From Bizionia sp. M204 (GTDB taxonomy: Bacteria > Bacteroidota > Bacteroidia > Flavobacteriales > Flavobacteriaceae), in NCBI RefSeq assembly GCF_023205095.1, contig NZ_CP046242.1, positions 124,001-188,000 of the forward strand: a DNA stretch of 64,000 nt, written 5' to 3'. The translations under genes and the position numbers were made by a program. The notes under the pieces are model-generated. The model was not told the DNA's origin. It did not search any database and saw only the letters and a list, made by a program, of their open reading frames with translations. This document shows, piece by piece, positions 49,510-57,887 of this stretch. The number at the start of each line of letters is the position of its first letter. The first letter of the stretch is position 1.

Positions 49510-50796
49510 ATGGCAAACACAGCTACTTTAGAAATTAATGGCGAGAAGCACGAATTTCCTTTAATTAAAGGAACAGAAAATGAAGTTGGAATCGATATTA
49601 AAAATTTAAGAAGTGCAACCAATGGCGTTGTAACTTTAGATCCAGGCTATAAAAACACAGGTTCTTGCGAAAGCGCAATTACGTTTTTAGATGGTGAAAA
49701 AGGAATTTTAAGGTACCGTGGTTATTCTATTGAAGAGCTAGCTGAAAAAGCTGATTTTTTAGAGGTTGCTTACTTATTAATTTTTGGTGAATTACCAACG
49801 CAAGCCCAGTTAGATAAATTCCATACGGATATCAAAGCACAGTCTGTTGTAGATGAAGATGTTCGCAAAATAGTAGATGCATTTCCAAAATCAGCACATC
49901 CAATGGGTGTTATTGCATCGTTAACTAGTGCGTTAACGGCTTTCAACCCATCTTCTGTAAATGTGAATTCCGAAGAGGATATGTACAAGGCTATTGTAAA
50001 AATATTGGGTAAATTCCCGGTATTAGTAGCGTGGACGTTTAGAAAGAAAAATGGCTTGCCATTAGACTATGGCGACAAAAATTTAGGCTATGTTGAAAAC
50101 ATCTTAAAAATGATGTTTAAGCAACCTAATGAAGAATATAAATTTAATCCTGTTGTAATTAATGCGTTGGATAAGTTATTGATTCTTCATGCCGATCATG
50201 AGCAAAACTGTTCCACTTCAACCGTAAGAATTGCAGGTTCATCTCATGTTGGATTATTTGCATCTCTTTCTACGGGTATTTCGGCACTTTGGGGACCTCT
50301 TCATGGAGGTGCTAATCAAGCTGTATTGGAAATGCTTGAAGCTATTAATGCCGATGGTGGAGACACAGCAAAATACATGGCGAAAGCTAAAGATAAAGAA
50401 GATCCATTCAGATTAATGGGCTTCGGACATCGTGTTTATAAGAATTTCGATCCACGAGCTAAAATCATTAAAAAAGCAGCAGACGAAATTTTAAGCGATT
50501 TAGGGGTTGAAGATCCTATTCTAAATATTGCAAAAGCATTGGAGCAAGAAGCGCTACAAGATCCGTATTTTGTAGATCGTAAGTTATATCCAAATGTCGA
50601 TTTCTACTCGGGAATTATTTATAGAGCTATGGGTATTCCAACCGATATGTTTACAGTAATGTTTGCTTTAGGTCGTTTACCAGGATGGATTTCGCAATGG
50701 AAAGAAATGCGTTTGAATAATGAGCCAATTGGTCGTCCACGTCAGATTTATGTAGGCGAAACCTTAAGACCATTTAAGACTATTGATAAAAGATAA
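49510..50796 (+). CDS. gltA: citrate synthase
   Basis: 428 residues, type II (hexameric) size. The catalytic residues are in HADHEQNCSTSTVR (first His), GPLHGGANQAVLEML (second His) and GFGHRVYKNFDPRAK, with the acid Asp in PNVDFYSGI. Opens the TCA cycle by joining acetyl-CoA and oxaloacetate. A lone gene closed by its own terminator. Confidence 0.97.
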   Translation: MANTATLEINGEKHEFPLIKGTENEVGIDIKNLRSATNGVVTLDPGYKNTGSCESAITFLDGEKGILRYRGYSIEELAEKADFLEVAYLLIFGELPTQAQLDKFHTDIKAQSVVDEDVRKIVDAFPKSAHPMGVIASLTSALTAFNPSSVNVNSEEDMYKAIVKILGKFPVLVAWTFRKKNGLPLDYGDKNLGYVENILKMMFKQPNEEYKFNPVVINALDKLLILHADHEQNCSTSTVRIAGSSHVGLFASLSTGISALWGPLHGGANQAVLEMLEAINADGGDTAKYMAKAKDKEDPFRLMGFGHRVYKNFDPRAKIIKKAADEILSDLGVEDPILNIAKALEQEALQDPYFVDRKLYPNVDFYSGIIYRAMGIPTDMFTVMFALGRLPGWISQWKEMRLNNEPIGRPRQIYVGETLRPFKTIDKR

Positions 50797-50813
50797 TATT
50801 TTATATACCATAC

Positions 50814-50845
50814 AAAAGCTTCATTTTTATTAATGAAGCTTTTTT
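50814..50845 (+). terminator. terminator after gltA
   Basis: AAAAGCTTCATT pairs with AATGAAGCTTTT (12 bp), followed by TTT. An in-frame ATG for the next gene at 50833 lies inside this hairpin and is therefore not used. Confidence 0.85.
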
Positions 50846-50856
50846 ATATTTATGCT

Positions 50857-51771
50857 ATGCTAAAATTAAACGTTAAAAACGAAACATCTAGATTACGTGC
50901 CGTTGTATTAGGTACAGCCATTAGTAATGGTCCAACACCAACTGAAGATGAAGCTTATGATCCAAAATCATTGGAGCACATAAAAGCAGGAACCTACCCT
51001 ATAGAAGCGGATATGGTTAAAGAAATGCAAGCCGTGGCTGATGTTTTTGAGAAGTATAATGTTAAAGTTTACAGACCAGAACTAATAGAAGACTGCAATC
51101 AGATTTTTACACGCGATATAGCCTTTGTTATTGATGATGTATTTGTAAAAGCTAATATACTACCTAATCGTGAAGAGGAGTTGGAAGCTGTTCAATATAT
51201 TATTGATCAGATAGACCCGAAAAAAGTAGTTCGCCCGCCTGAAGATGTTCATATTGAAGGTGGTGATGTCATGCTTTGGAATGATTATATTTTTGTTGGA
51301 ACCTATAAGGGGAGTGATTATAAAAACTATATCACGGCCAGAACCAATATGGCAGGTGTTCAATATATAAAGGATTTATTTCCGAATAAAATTGTTAAGG
51401 AATTCGATTTGGTGAAATCTAAAATAGAACCTCGTGATAACGCACTTCATTTGGATTGCTGCTTTCAACCGGTTGGAAAAAATAAAGGCATTATTTATAA
51501 AAGTGGTTTCCGTGAGGAAAGCGATTATATGTATTTGGTAGATTTATTTGGAAAAGAAAACCTATTTCATATTACGCGAGATGAAATGTATAATATGAAT
51601 AGTAATGTATTTTCTATTTCAGAAGATGTTGTGATCTCCGAAAAGAATTTTACCCGCTTAAACACATGGTTACGTAGCAATGGTATAACCGTTGAAGAAG
51701 TTCCTTATGCCGAAATAGCAAAGCAGGAAGGCTTGTTGCGCTGCAGTACGATGCCTTTAATTCGTGATTAA
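50857..51771 (+). CDS. amidinotransferase-fold hydrolase (arginine deiminase/dimethylargininase family)
   Basis: 304 residues from the ATG at 50857. The guanidino-modifying (pentein) catalytic set is present: FTRD near residue 85, EGGD near 130, His in ALHLDCCF near 195 and the nucleophile Cys in LLRCSTMPLIRD at the C-terminus. Substrate could be arginine, a methylarginine or an amidino donor; family members in Bacteroidota are often labelled amidinotransferase. A near-consensus TATATTTA precedes the start. Confidence 0.86.
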   Translation: MLKLNVKNETSRLRAVVLGTAISNGPTPTEDEAYDPKSLEHIKAGTYPIEADMVKEMQAVADVFEKYNVKVYRPELIEDCNQIFTRDIAFVIDDVFVKANILPNREEELEAVQYIIDQIDPKKVVRPPEDVHIEGGDVMLWNDYIFVGTYKGSDYKNYITARTNMAGVQYIKDLFPNKIVKEFDLVKSKIEPRDNALHLDCCFQPVGKNKGIIYKSGFREESDYMYLVDLFGKENLFHITRDEMYNMNSNVFSISEDVVISEKNFTRLNTWLRSNGITVEEVPYAEIAKQEGLLRCSTMPLIRD

Positions 51772-51778
51772 TGTATGC

Positions 51779-52945
51779 TTAGTTAATAATAATTTTTTTG
51801 GTTGTTTTTTGAGAATCATTTTCAATAACGGCTAAATATAAACCACGAGCTAGATGTGATAAATCTACAACGTTATTACTGGTATGGAATTGGGTAGCAA
51901 AAACGCTTTTTCCAATCATATTATAGATTGTTAGAGTCGTATTTTTGCCTAAAGCATTTGTTAGTTGAATATTTAAATTTCCAGATGTTGGGTTTGGGAA
52001 TACGCTAATATCACCATTTATATTATGTGTTTCCATACTTAATGGATTGGTAGAAACTGCAAATTCTAAAGCCGCGCCAAGAGCACCTTTTGTAACTTGA
52101 AACAGATAATTGGGATCCATATTTGCTAGTAAATCGTTGGCTGTATGTGAGTACGGTGTTTCATTTTTTTCATATAAACCCGTTATTATTTCGCCGTTGT
52201 TTTCAAAAGGCACATAATCGGAACCATAGGCATAAGAAATTTCCGTATTTAAAGTCGAGTAGAGTTCTATGCAGGTAGCCAAAGTTTGCGTTACAGCAGA
52301 GGAAGCCGCATTGTTTCCTGACGGATTACTGCGGTCTTCTTCGCAAACAATTGTCGAATTACTAGCGCCATTTGTACCGCCAACTTGGTCAATATTAAGC
52401 ACTAATTTAATATCTAAATTTTCAGGGTTAACTGTATTGTTAACATAATAATTACTGCCTAATAGACCTAGTTCTTCGCCACTGAAGTGAATAAATTTTA
52501 TAGAATATTCGGTATCTACATTGGCAAAAAGTCGCGCCATTTCTAATAGTAAAACAGTTCCAGAGCCATTATCATTCGTTCCAGGACCATTAATAGTATC
52601 GTAATGTGCATCAATTATAACATAAGTATTGGGATATAGACTTCCTGTTTTAGTAACAATTACATTATAAGTTGTATTTCCTGAAACTGAAAATGCTTGC
52701 TCCTCAATAGCGGTATAACCTAAATTTTGATAACGATCTACGAGCCAATTTTTAGTGTTGTTTAATGGGGTAGAGCCTAATTCTTTAATACCAAAACCTT
52801 CAAAGGTTGTTAAATCTGCTAAAATGTTTGCGGCCGAAACGTTGTTTACAACACTGCCATAAAACGAATTATAGCTTTGTGCTGATGTGTTTTTTGGGTA
52901 AACGAAAAGTAATAATAAGGTAAATGTTAGGTAAGATAATTTCAT
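51779..52945 (-). CDS. secreted M28 family zinc aminopeptidase with type IX sorting tail
   Basis: 388 residues. Signal peptide ending in TSAQ (about 22). M28 zinc ligands: His/Asp in IDAHYDT and GTNDNGSGT, Glu-Glu in SGEELGLLG, Asp in NIDQVGG, His in PYSHTAND. From about residue 310 a type A Por secretion tail (ISVFPNPTSGNLNIQL ... KKIIIN) directs export across the outer membrane by the type IX system and likely surface anchoring or release. Converges on the amidinotransferase-fold gene. Confidence 0.93.
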   Translation of the reverse strand: MKLSYLTFTLLLLFVYPKNTSAQSYNSFYGSVVNNVSAANILADLTTFEGFGIKELGSTPLNNTKNWLVDRYQNLGYTAIEEQAFSVSGNTTYNVIVTKTGSLYPNTYVIIDAHYDTINGPGTNDNGSGTVLLLEMARLFANVDTEYSIKFIHFSGEELGLLGSNYYVNNTVNPENLDIKLVLNIDQVGGTNGASNSTIVCEEDRSNPSGNNAASSAVTQTLATCIELYSTLNTEISYAYGSDYVPFENNGEIITGLYEKNETPYSHTANDLLANMDPNYLFQVTKGALGAALEFAVSTNPLSMETHNINGDISVFPNPTSGNLNIQLTNALGKNTTLTIYNMIGKSVFATQFHTSNNVVDLSHLARGLYLAVIENDSQKTTKKIIIN

Positions 52946-53005
52946 AATTGGGGTTTAAAATGCTAAAATAGTTCAAATTTTAACAAAGAAGGAAAAATGA
53001 AGCAT

Positions 53006-53536
53006 TTACTTTACTTGGCATGTTATCTGAACACTTGCCGTGGTTCCCACCCGGAAGGTTCCAAAATCTTCACCAATATTATAATCAAAACGGTTAATTT
53101 CAAGAGCACCTTGAAAGGTGTTGTTTATAAAGGTAAAAGGAATTGTTACTTGTTTGGTAACACCATGAATGGTTAGTGCGCCTGTAGTGGCGTAGCCAGA
53201 ATCTGTTTTTATAACGGAAGTAGACTTATAACAGATAGTTGGATAGGTGTCTACTTCAAAAAAATCGTCAGAACGCAAATGAGTATCACGTTTATTATTG
53301 TCTGTATCAATGGATTTAGCATCCACACAAATGTCAAAATTGGCACTGTTTAAATTGGATTTATCAAAGTTAAAATCACCTTTCATACCAGTAAACGTGC
53401 CTTTTACATTAAAAATTCCACCACCAGTAATTTTAAAATTCACTTCAGATTTGTTCGTGATAATGGTTTGGGCCTGTGCTTGCATGCTAGCTACACAAAC
53501 CAATAGGATGAGCACAGCGGTCTTAATAGTTTTCAT
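53006..53536 (-). CDS. YceI-family periplasmic lipid-binding-like protein
   Basis: 176 residues with signal peptide (AVLILLVCVASMQAQAQ). YceI lipocalin-like barrel: SEVNFKITGGGIFNVKGTFTG, THLRSDDFFEVDTYPTI and LTIHGVTKQVTIPF are family marks. Members bind isoprenoid or fatty chains in the periplasm. A perfect 15-bp palindrome lies 27 bp upstream of the ATG. Confidence 0.93.
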   Translation of the reverse strand: MKTIKTAVLILLVCVASMQAQAQTIITNKSEVNFKITGGGIFNVKGTFTGMKGDFNFDKSNLNSANFDICVDAKSIDTDNNKRDTHLRSDDFFEVDTYPTICYKSTSVIKTDSGYATTGALTIHGVTKQVTIPFTFINNTFQGALEINRFDYNIGEDFGTFRVGTTASVQITCQVK

Positions 53537-53562
53537 AGTGAAATAATTTTATATGGAATAAG

Positions 53563-53577
53563 GGGTTGTTACAACCC
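53563..53577. promoter_or_regulatory. 15-bp palindrome upstream of the YceI gene
   Basis: GGGTTGT-T-ACAACCC is a perfect dyad with 7-bp arms, 27 bp before the start codon on the minus strand. A regulator site is possible; the regulator is unknown. Confidence 0.4.
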
Positions 53578-53694
53578 GTTCATTTCTTTAAAAATAAGAA
53601 AAAGGAATTACAATTAATGCTATTTGTAGGAATGTATAGCAGTACCACACATTATTTAAGTGGGGATTGTAATGAATAGGGGATGTGGTGACCT

Positions 53695-53729
53695 GATTTT
53701 TATTTGTTTTATGCTTGTGTTGCGCTTTC
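53695..53729 (-). repeat. outermost attC-like remnant after the DUF6090 gene
   Basis: The plus strand TTTTTATTTGTTTTAT...TGTGTTGCGC closely matches the same motif at 54692-54720 next to the DJ-1-like cassette. On the minus strand this gives GCGCAAC two codons past the DUF6090 stop, the position of the trailing core. It pairs only imperfectly with the cassette's leading CTTGGGCTCT, so this is an old or decayed edge. Confidence 0.5.
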
Positions 53730-53730
53730 G

Positions 53731-54453
53731 TTATTTTTGTATTTTGGGTTTAATTTTTTTTAGTAATGTTTCATTTTCAAGAAGCATTTTTTTAGAGTTT
53801 AATTCCATTTGATAGTGATTGTCACGATTGGTTTTTAATACGCGAAACAATTCGTCATTATCGAAAATGGAATCCAAAGCATAAGGAACAAGAATTTCAC
53901 CTAATACCCAATAATCAGCTTTTTTCTGTATGATGGGTAATAATGCATCATACCATTCTTGAAACAAGTCGTTACCATCAGTTTCTAAATCAGGAACACT
54001 TCTACCATAATATTTGGCAATGCCGTACCGGATATCTTTATCCTGTATTAATCCAATTCCATTGGATATTAAAACCTCATAAGGTGTTGTAACAAATTTG
54101 GGCCGTTGGCCAACTAATGCTTTACCTAGATAGACTTGTAGGCTATCGTTTGAAAAACGGCCTCTATGTTTAAATTCTAAATTCAAGGAATCTATAAATC
54201 TTATTACTTCGCGTTCTTGGGTATTAATTTCAATGAGCTGTTGTTGGTCAGATTTAAGACCTTGAAATATTTCGGACAAGGCTACTTTTTCCTTTATCCG
54301 GTTATCTTTTTGTGTGTTCCAATTGTTTATGGCTAACGCAATTAAAATACCAATAACCACAAGAATAATTTCGCCAATAGCATAAATTAGGTATTTGCTG
54401 AATTTATTTTCCTTCAGCATAGTATGACGTATTCTTTTAAAAAATTTTATCAT
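53731..54453 (-). CDS. DUF6090 family membrane protein
   Basis: 240 residues. It starts MIKFFKRIRHTMLKENKFSK, then one strong membrane helix (YAIGEIILVVIGILIALAIN) and a long charged, helical extracytoplasmic part with LISNGIGLIQDKDIRYGIAKYY. This N-terminus is the DUF6090 mark; the family is abundant and multi-copy in Flavobacteriia, and function is unknown. It lies at the left end of the cassette array and seems to have its own degraded borders. Confidence 0.85.
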   Translation of the reverse strand: MIKFFKRIRHTMLKENKFSKYLIYAIGEIILVVIGILIALAINNWNTQKDNRIKEKVALSEIFQGLKSDQQQLIEINTQEREVIRFIDSLNLEFKHRGRFSNDSLQVYLGKALVGQRPKFVTTPYEVLISNGIGLIQDKDIRYGIAKYYGRSVPDLETDGNDLFQEWYDALLPIIQKKADYWVLGEILVPYALDSIFDNDELFRVLKTNRDNHYQMELNSKKMLLENETLLKKIKPKIQK

Positions 54454-54477
54454 TTGGTTTTTGGTTGGTCATAATGA

Positions 54478-54616
54478 GAGCCCAAGGTTTTATGTATGAA
54501 AAATACGTACTTGCATCAGCAAATTTCCGAAACAAAAATGGGAAGAAAGCCAACGCGCACTTTCCTTTTTGTTACCTACTAAAATAAGCATTTTTTATTT
54601 AGAGTGTTAGCAGTAG
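54478..54616 (-). repeat. attC-like element (degraded) before the DUF6090 gene
   Basis: About 75% like the element at 56116-56240: it keeps TGTATGAAAA, the GGAAGAAAG and CGCACTTTCCTTTT segments and ends in GTTAGCAGTAG (54606-54616), i.e. core CTACTGCTAAC on the minus strand. Its long stem is no longer perfect. The left edge reads GCCCAAGG, an imperfect core. Together with the partial element at 54691-54724 it suggests a lost or decayed cassette between them. Confidence 0.6.
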
Positions 54617-54690
54617 ATGCTTCTCATGGTTGAGCTTGATTTATTTTAAAATTTAAAGTAGGATACTTTCTTCTTAGAAATAAATTAGAA

Positions 54691-54724
54691 GTTTTTATTT
54701 GTTTTATACGTGTGTTGCCCACAG
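54691..54724 (-). repeat. trailing core of the HD/DJ-1 cassette, rest of site lost
   Basis: On the minus strand the cassette ends ACTGTGGGCAAC directly behind the stop codon, the exact complement of its own start GTTGCCCACA at 56117-56126. The element then runs into AT-rich sequence instead of completing a fold; its first 25 bases match the remnant at 53695-53729. Confidence 0.65.
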
Positions 54725-54727
54725 TAC

Positions 54728-55480
54728 TTATTCTTTCCAATTTTTAAGTCGGTCGAGATATAGATAACTTTCTACAAATTCTCTATGTTCAGGACTGGTC
54801 ATTTTTTCCACTAAATTCAATGCAGAAATATAACTCGCTAAATTTCCATTTGAGGAAAGAAATTTTCCATCCTCAACAAAAGTTACCAAACTATCGTCCT
54901 GAACTTTTAAGTTTGGATAATCTTTCTGTAATTGTTCGCCACCACCAATCCAAGTAACAATTTTGTGTCCGTCCGCAATTCCCGATTTTCCGATTAGTTG
55001 TGCTCCTGCACAATTGCTCACAGTATATTTTGTTTCCTTATTTCTCTCTTTTATGAAATTTAAGATTTTTTCGTTGTGAACTTGCGCATACATATCATAA
55101 GCACTTGGTACAAAAAGTGCGGTCAGTTTTGGACAATTCTCAAAAGTATAATCAGGAACGAAATGCATTCCTTCTTCCGTTGTTATTGGATTTTCAGTTT
55201 CTGCTATTGAAATAACGTTAAAAAGTTGTTTTCCATCTTCGGTAGGTTTTGCAAAAACATCAGATGTTGCAATTACTTCACTTTGTAAAACTCCGTTATA
55301 CATCAAAAGTCCGATTGTCGGCAACTCTGGATTAAAGGGTTTTAGATGTTTTGTCAGCGTATCCGTTTTCAATTCTGTTTTTGTGAACTCGGGATTTTCT
55401 ACTTTCGTTTTTGATTTGTCTGTGTTACAACTCGTTAAAATAGTCGCAAAAATCATTAATAAAATTCCATTTTTTTTCAT
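54728..55480 (-). CDS. DJ-1/PfpI-family lipoprotein
   Basis: 250 residues. Lipoprotein signal with LMIFATILTSC. From about residue 55 a DJ-1/PfpI fold: IGLLMYNGVLQSEV, the nucleophile elbow SNCAGAQLIGKSG, then DGHKIVTWIGG. This is the arrangement of the DJ-1-like domain seen in some AraC regulators and cyclohexyl-isocyanide hydratases, but here without a DNA-binding domain and exported. Second gene of its cassette, 22 bp behind the HD gene. Activity unknown. Confidence 0.82.
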   Translation of the reverse strand: MKKNGILLMIFATILTSCNTDKSKTKVENPEFTKTELKTDTLTKHLKPFNPELPTIGLLMYNGVLQSEVIATSDVFAKPTEDGKQLFNVISIAETENPITTEEGMHFVPDYTFENCPKLTALFVPSAYDMYAQVHNEKILNFIKERNKETKYTVSNCAGAQLIGKSGIADGHKIVTWIGGGEQLQKDYPNLKVQDDSLVTFVEDGKFLSSNGNLASYISALNLVEKMTSPEHREFVESYLYLDRLKNWKE

Positions 55481-55502
55481 TACTCTCTAATTTTATTATC
55501 AC

Positions 55503-56093
55503 TTATTTTTCTAAAATACCCTTTTCGACACTTTCATTAATAAGGTCTTCGGCAAATTTCCATAGTTCGGTTGAGCCGTTTTTAATTACTTTTTTCTTAT
55601 CATAAACAGTTTGATATTTAACTCCAAATTCTTTCCAAGTTCCACCATCATTTGATGTATTCTGTAACAAAGGTTCAAGTCTATCCATAGTCCTTGCAAA
55701 TTTCGCTTCATTGGATATTCCTTCTTCAAATTCAGTCCAAATTTTGATAAATTCCTCTGCTTGCTCTTTTGGTAAAAGTCCAAAAATCCGTTGGGCTGAT
55801 TTTAATTCTTCTTCAGTATTTTCGTGGTTTTTATTTTGGTCGTAAATAAACGTGTCGCCTGCATCTATTTCAACTATATCGTGAATTAAGACCATTTTGA
55901 TGACCTTTAATAAGTCAATTTCATAATCAGAATGTTCGCTTAAAACAATTGCCATCATTGCTAAATGCCAACTATGTTCTGCATCATTTTCGCGTCTGTC
56001 ACTATTAAATAATTTTGTCCGTCTTTGAATATATTTTATTTTATCAATTTCTTTTATAAAATCAATTTGCTTTAATAATTTCTCGGTTTTCAT
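55503..56093 (-). CDS. HD-domain hydrolase (HDDC2/YfbR-like)
   Basis: 196 residues from the ATG at 56093. The metal-binding HD set is complete: His in AEHSWHLAMMA, HD in VLIHDIVEIDAGDT, Asp in FARTMDRLEPLL. HDDC2/YfbR proteins are 5'-nucleotidases for deoxymonophosphates. A longer in-frame start at 56192 would be translated out of the folded cassette site upstream and is rejected. First gene of a two-gene cassette; deoxynucleotide hydrolases occur in phage defence, but nothing proves that here. Confidence 0.82.
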   Translation of the reverse strand: MKTEKLLKQIDFIKEIDKIKYIQRRTKLFNSDRRENDAEHSWHLAMMAIVLSEHSDYEIDLLKVIKMVLIHDIVEIDAGDTFIYDQNKNHENTEEELKSAQRIFGLLPKEQAEEFIKIWTEFEEGISNEAKFARTMDRLEPLLQNTSNDGGTWKEFGVKYQTVYDKKKVIKNGSTELWKFAEDLINESVEKGILEK

Positions 56094-56115
56094 TTTTAGA
56101 TTTCTGTTTTTTTGT

Positions 56116-56240
56116 ATTGTGGGCAACGTGTATGAAAAGTGCGTGTTTGTGTCAGAGGATTTTCGGAACGAAAATCGGAAGAAAGCAAACACGCACTTTC
56201 CTTTTGGTTAAGCACTAAAACAAGCATTTTTTATACACAG
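56116..56240 (-). repeat. attC-like element with perfect 14-bp stem
   Basis: AAAGTGCGTGTTTG (56136-56149) pairs perfectly with CAAACACGCACTTT (56186-56199); inside, GATTTTCG (56158-56165) pairs with CGAAAATC (56169-56176); outside, GTGTAT pairs with ATACAC. Box GGTTAAGCAC at 56206-56215. Leading core on the minus strand is GTTGCCCACA (start of the HD cassette). The trailing core expected for the lipoprotein cassette, TTTGCTAAC, is absent: the site reads CTGTGTAT instead. Confidence 0.75.
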
Positions 56241-56246
56241 TTTTTT

Positions 56247-57104
56247 TTAATAATATTCTAAATCAAATGTAATTGTATTCCCAGAAGTGTCTCCAAAGAC
56301 ATTGGTTGGATAATCATCACTGTCATAAGTATAAGTGTATGTTGTAGTTTCTGCTCCTGTTTTAGAAATTGAAGCTATGTTGTTCTTTAAAAAAGGAAAA
56401 CTATAACCTTCAAATCCGCTTATATATATTCCTTCAAATTCCCAAAAGAATTCTATGAAACGCTCAATGTATATAGATTCTAATTGTCCATAAAAAGGAT
56501 TTACTTTATTGTCATAAGTCAAAGTGTATTCAAGCAAAAGGTTGTCAGAGTTATCATAGGATTTAGCTGTTGTCATATTTCCATTCGAATCATACTCGAA
56601 ATTTGTATATTGATTACTTTCAGTTAATTTAATAATTAATCCATTGGGATTTAATTCTAAATCAGCTGACGAACCTGCATTGCCTTCAATCATTCCAGTA
56701 ACAGTTACTATGTTGTTATTGTATTCTAAATTTACACTTTCATTATTTGCTGTGTAGCTGGATAGTTTTCCATTAGCATCGTAAGAGTATGCGTAATTGT
56801 CGCTGTAAGTTGATGAACCACTCTCTTGATAATTCCATTCCGTTATTTTATTTGTAGAGTTATAAGTGAAGTCAGAAACATATATAAAGCTGTTATAAAC
56901 TCCAGTCAAACTAGAAAGTAAATCGTTTCCATCGTAAATATAATCAACTTTTCTAGTGTCGGATATTTTTTCTGTTTTAACGAGTTTGATTGTTTCTTCT
57001 GGTTCTGGTTCAGGTTCTTGTGTTACAGGGTTATCATCAGATGAACAAGAAAATAATACAATGTTTAGTAAAATTAGGGCTAAAAATAATTTGTTTTTTT
57101 TCAT
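56247..57104 (-). CDS. lipoprotein with YD/RHS-like repeats
   Basis: 285 residues. Lipobox ALILLNIVLFSCS, then a Pro/Glu linker (about 25-38). The body is a chain of YD-type repeats: VDYIYDGNDLLSSLTG, AYSYDANGKLSSYT, FEYDSNGNMTTAKSYDN, YTYTYDSDDYPTNV. Such repeats form beta-strand strings in RHS/YD proteins and in many small Bacteroidota surface lipoproteins; no toxin domain is present. A single-gene cassette (56247-57133) whose leader keeps the ATTTGAAAAACC box. Confidence 0.8.
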   Translation of the reverse strand: MKKNKLFLALILLNIVLFSCSSDDNPVTQEPEPEPEETIKLVKTEKISDTRKVDYIYDGNDLLSSLTGVYNSFIYVSDFTYNSTNKITEWNYQESGSSTYSDNYAYSYDANGKLSSYTANNESVNLEYNNNIVTVTGMIEGNAGSSADLELNPNGLIIKLTESNQYTNFEYDSNGNMTTAKSYDNSDNLLLEYTLTYDNKVNPFYGQLESIYIERFIEFFWEFEGIYISGFEGYSFPFLKNNIASISKTGAETTTYTYTYDSDDYPTNVFGDTSGNTITFDLEYY

Positions 57105-57121
57105 AAAGTTTGGTTTTTCAA

Positions 57122-57261
57122 ATGTTTGCTAACGTTTAGTATAACCACAGTTACGGGTAAATTTACGAGGCTTTTCGGTTAAGCACGGTAGTTAGCAATT
57201 CCGAGTGGATTCGGACGTAGTCGAATCCGCCGTAATTGCGGTTATACATTGTTGGCATTAG
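57122..57261 (-). repeat. attC-like element between two cassettes
   Basis: GTATAACC (57140-57147) pairs with GGTTATAC (57239-57246); GGATTCG pairs with CGAATCC inside. Right core GTTGGCATTAG (57251-57261) holds the stop codon of the gene at 57258 and is the complement of that cassette's own start at 57889-57897. Left core GTTAGCAAAC (minus strand) starts the lipoprotein cassette. Box CGGTTAAGCAC at 57176-57186. Positions 57192-57246 are identical to 59400-59454. Confidence 0.8.
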
Positions 57262-57878
57262 TTTTTTATTCCGTTTATAAATTTTTCCAATTCTGCTTGA
57301 TTCAATCGGTTTTTTTCATCGTCCACAATGTAAAAAGTCAGAACGTAATCTTTAATTTCAATTGTCAATATTTTTAAATTCGAAAGTTTGTTTTCCGAAC
57401 CATTATTTGTTTTGTATTCAAATCGATAAGTTTCCGAAATTGCTCCATTCAGTCCGTTTGTTACAATTCGTTTTGCATTCAGTCTTCGGTCATTTTTGGA
57501 TTCCGCTAAATATGAAGTCCACATTAACTCAAACTTATTTATACTTCTAATATTCAGATTGTTTTTTCCTTTTAATGCTCGAACATCGAAAAGATAACAA
57601 GCGATAATCGGTCTTTTCTTTTCGATATTTTCCAGAATAAAAATCGGTTCGAAAATTGCGTCTGCAAAATTTTCTCTGTCTTTTTTATTAAGTTCTGAAT
57701 TTTCAGGAAATTGGTATTCAGCTTTGAATTTTTTGAAAGTTTCTTTTTCGGCAATCACAAAGTTTTCGATTAGGTCAATCGAAATTCCAATATCTTTTAT
57801 TTTAATCGAATCATTTGAAATTTCAACTTGTGGTTCGAAATTCAATTTTCGACTTGTAATTTCTTTCGTTAAGTTCAT
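57258..57878 (-). CDS. cassette-encoded protein of unknown function
   Basis: 206 residues, no signal peptide or membrane helix. Charged, with alternating beta-like segments: VEISNDSIKIKDIGISIDLI, RPIIACYLFDVRALKG, FELMWTSYLAES, ILTIEIKDYVLTFYIVD. The beta pattern may indicate a small alpha/beta fold; I do not recognise a family. A single-gene cassette bounded by matching cores GTTGGCATTA and TAATGCCAAC; its start codon lies 12 bases behind the leading core and its stop within the trailing core, so the cassette holds almost nothing but the gene. Confidence 0.7.
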   Translation of the reverse strand: MNLTKEITSRKLNFEPQVEISNDSIKIKDIGISIDLIENFVIAEKETFKKFKAEYQFPENSELNKKDRENFADAIFEPIFILENIEKKRPIIACYLFDVRALKGKNNLNIRSINKFELMWTSYLAESKNDRRLNAKRIVTNGLNGAISETYRFEYKTNNGSENKLSNLKILTIEIKDYVLTFYIVDDEKNRLNQAELEKFINGIKN

Positions 57879-57887
57879 TTTTCAAAT

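Noticed and set aside
56094-56192. N-terminal extension of the HD protein by 33 residues
   Set aside because: The extension would be translated from the folded cassette site; the HD family starts at the ATG at 56093.
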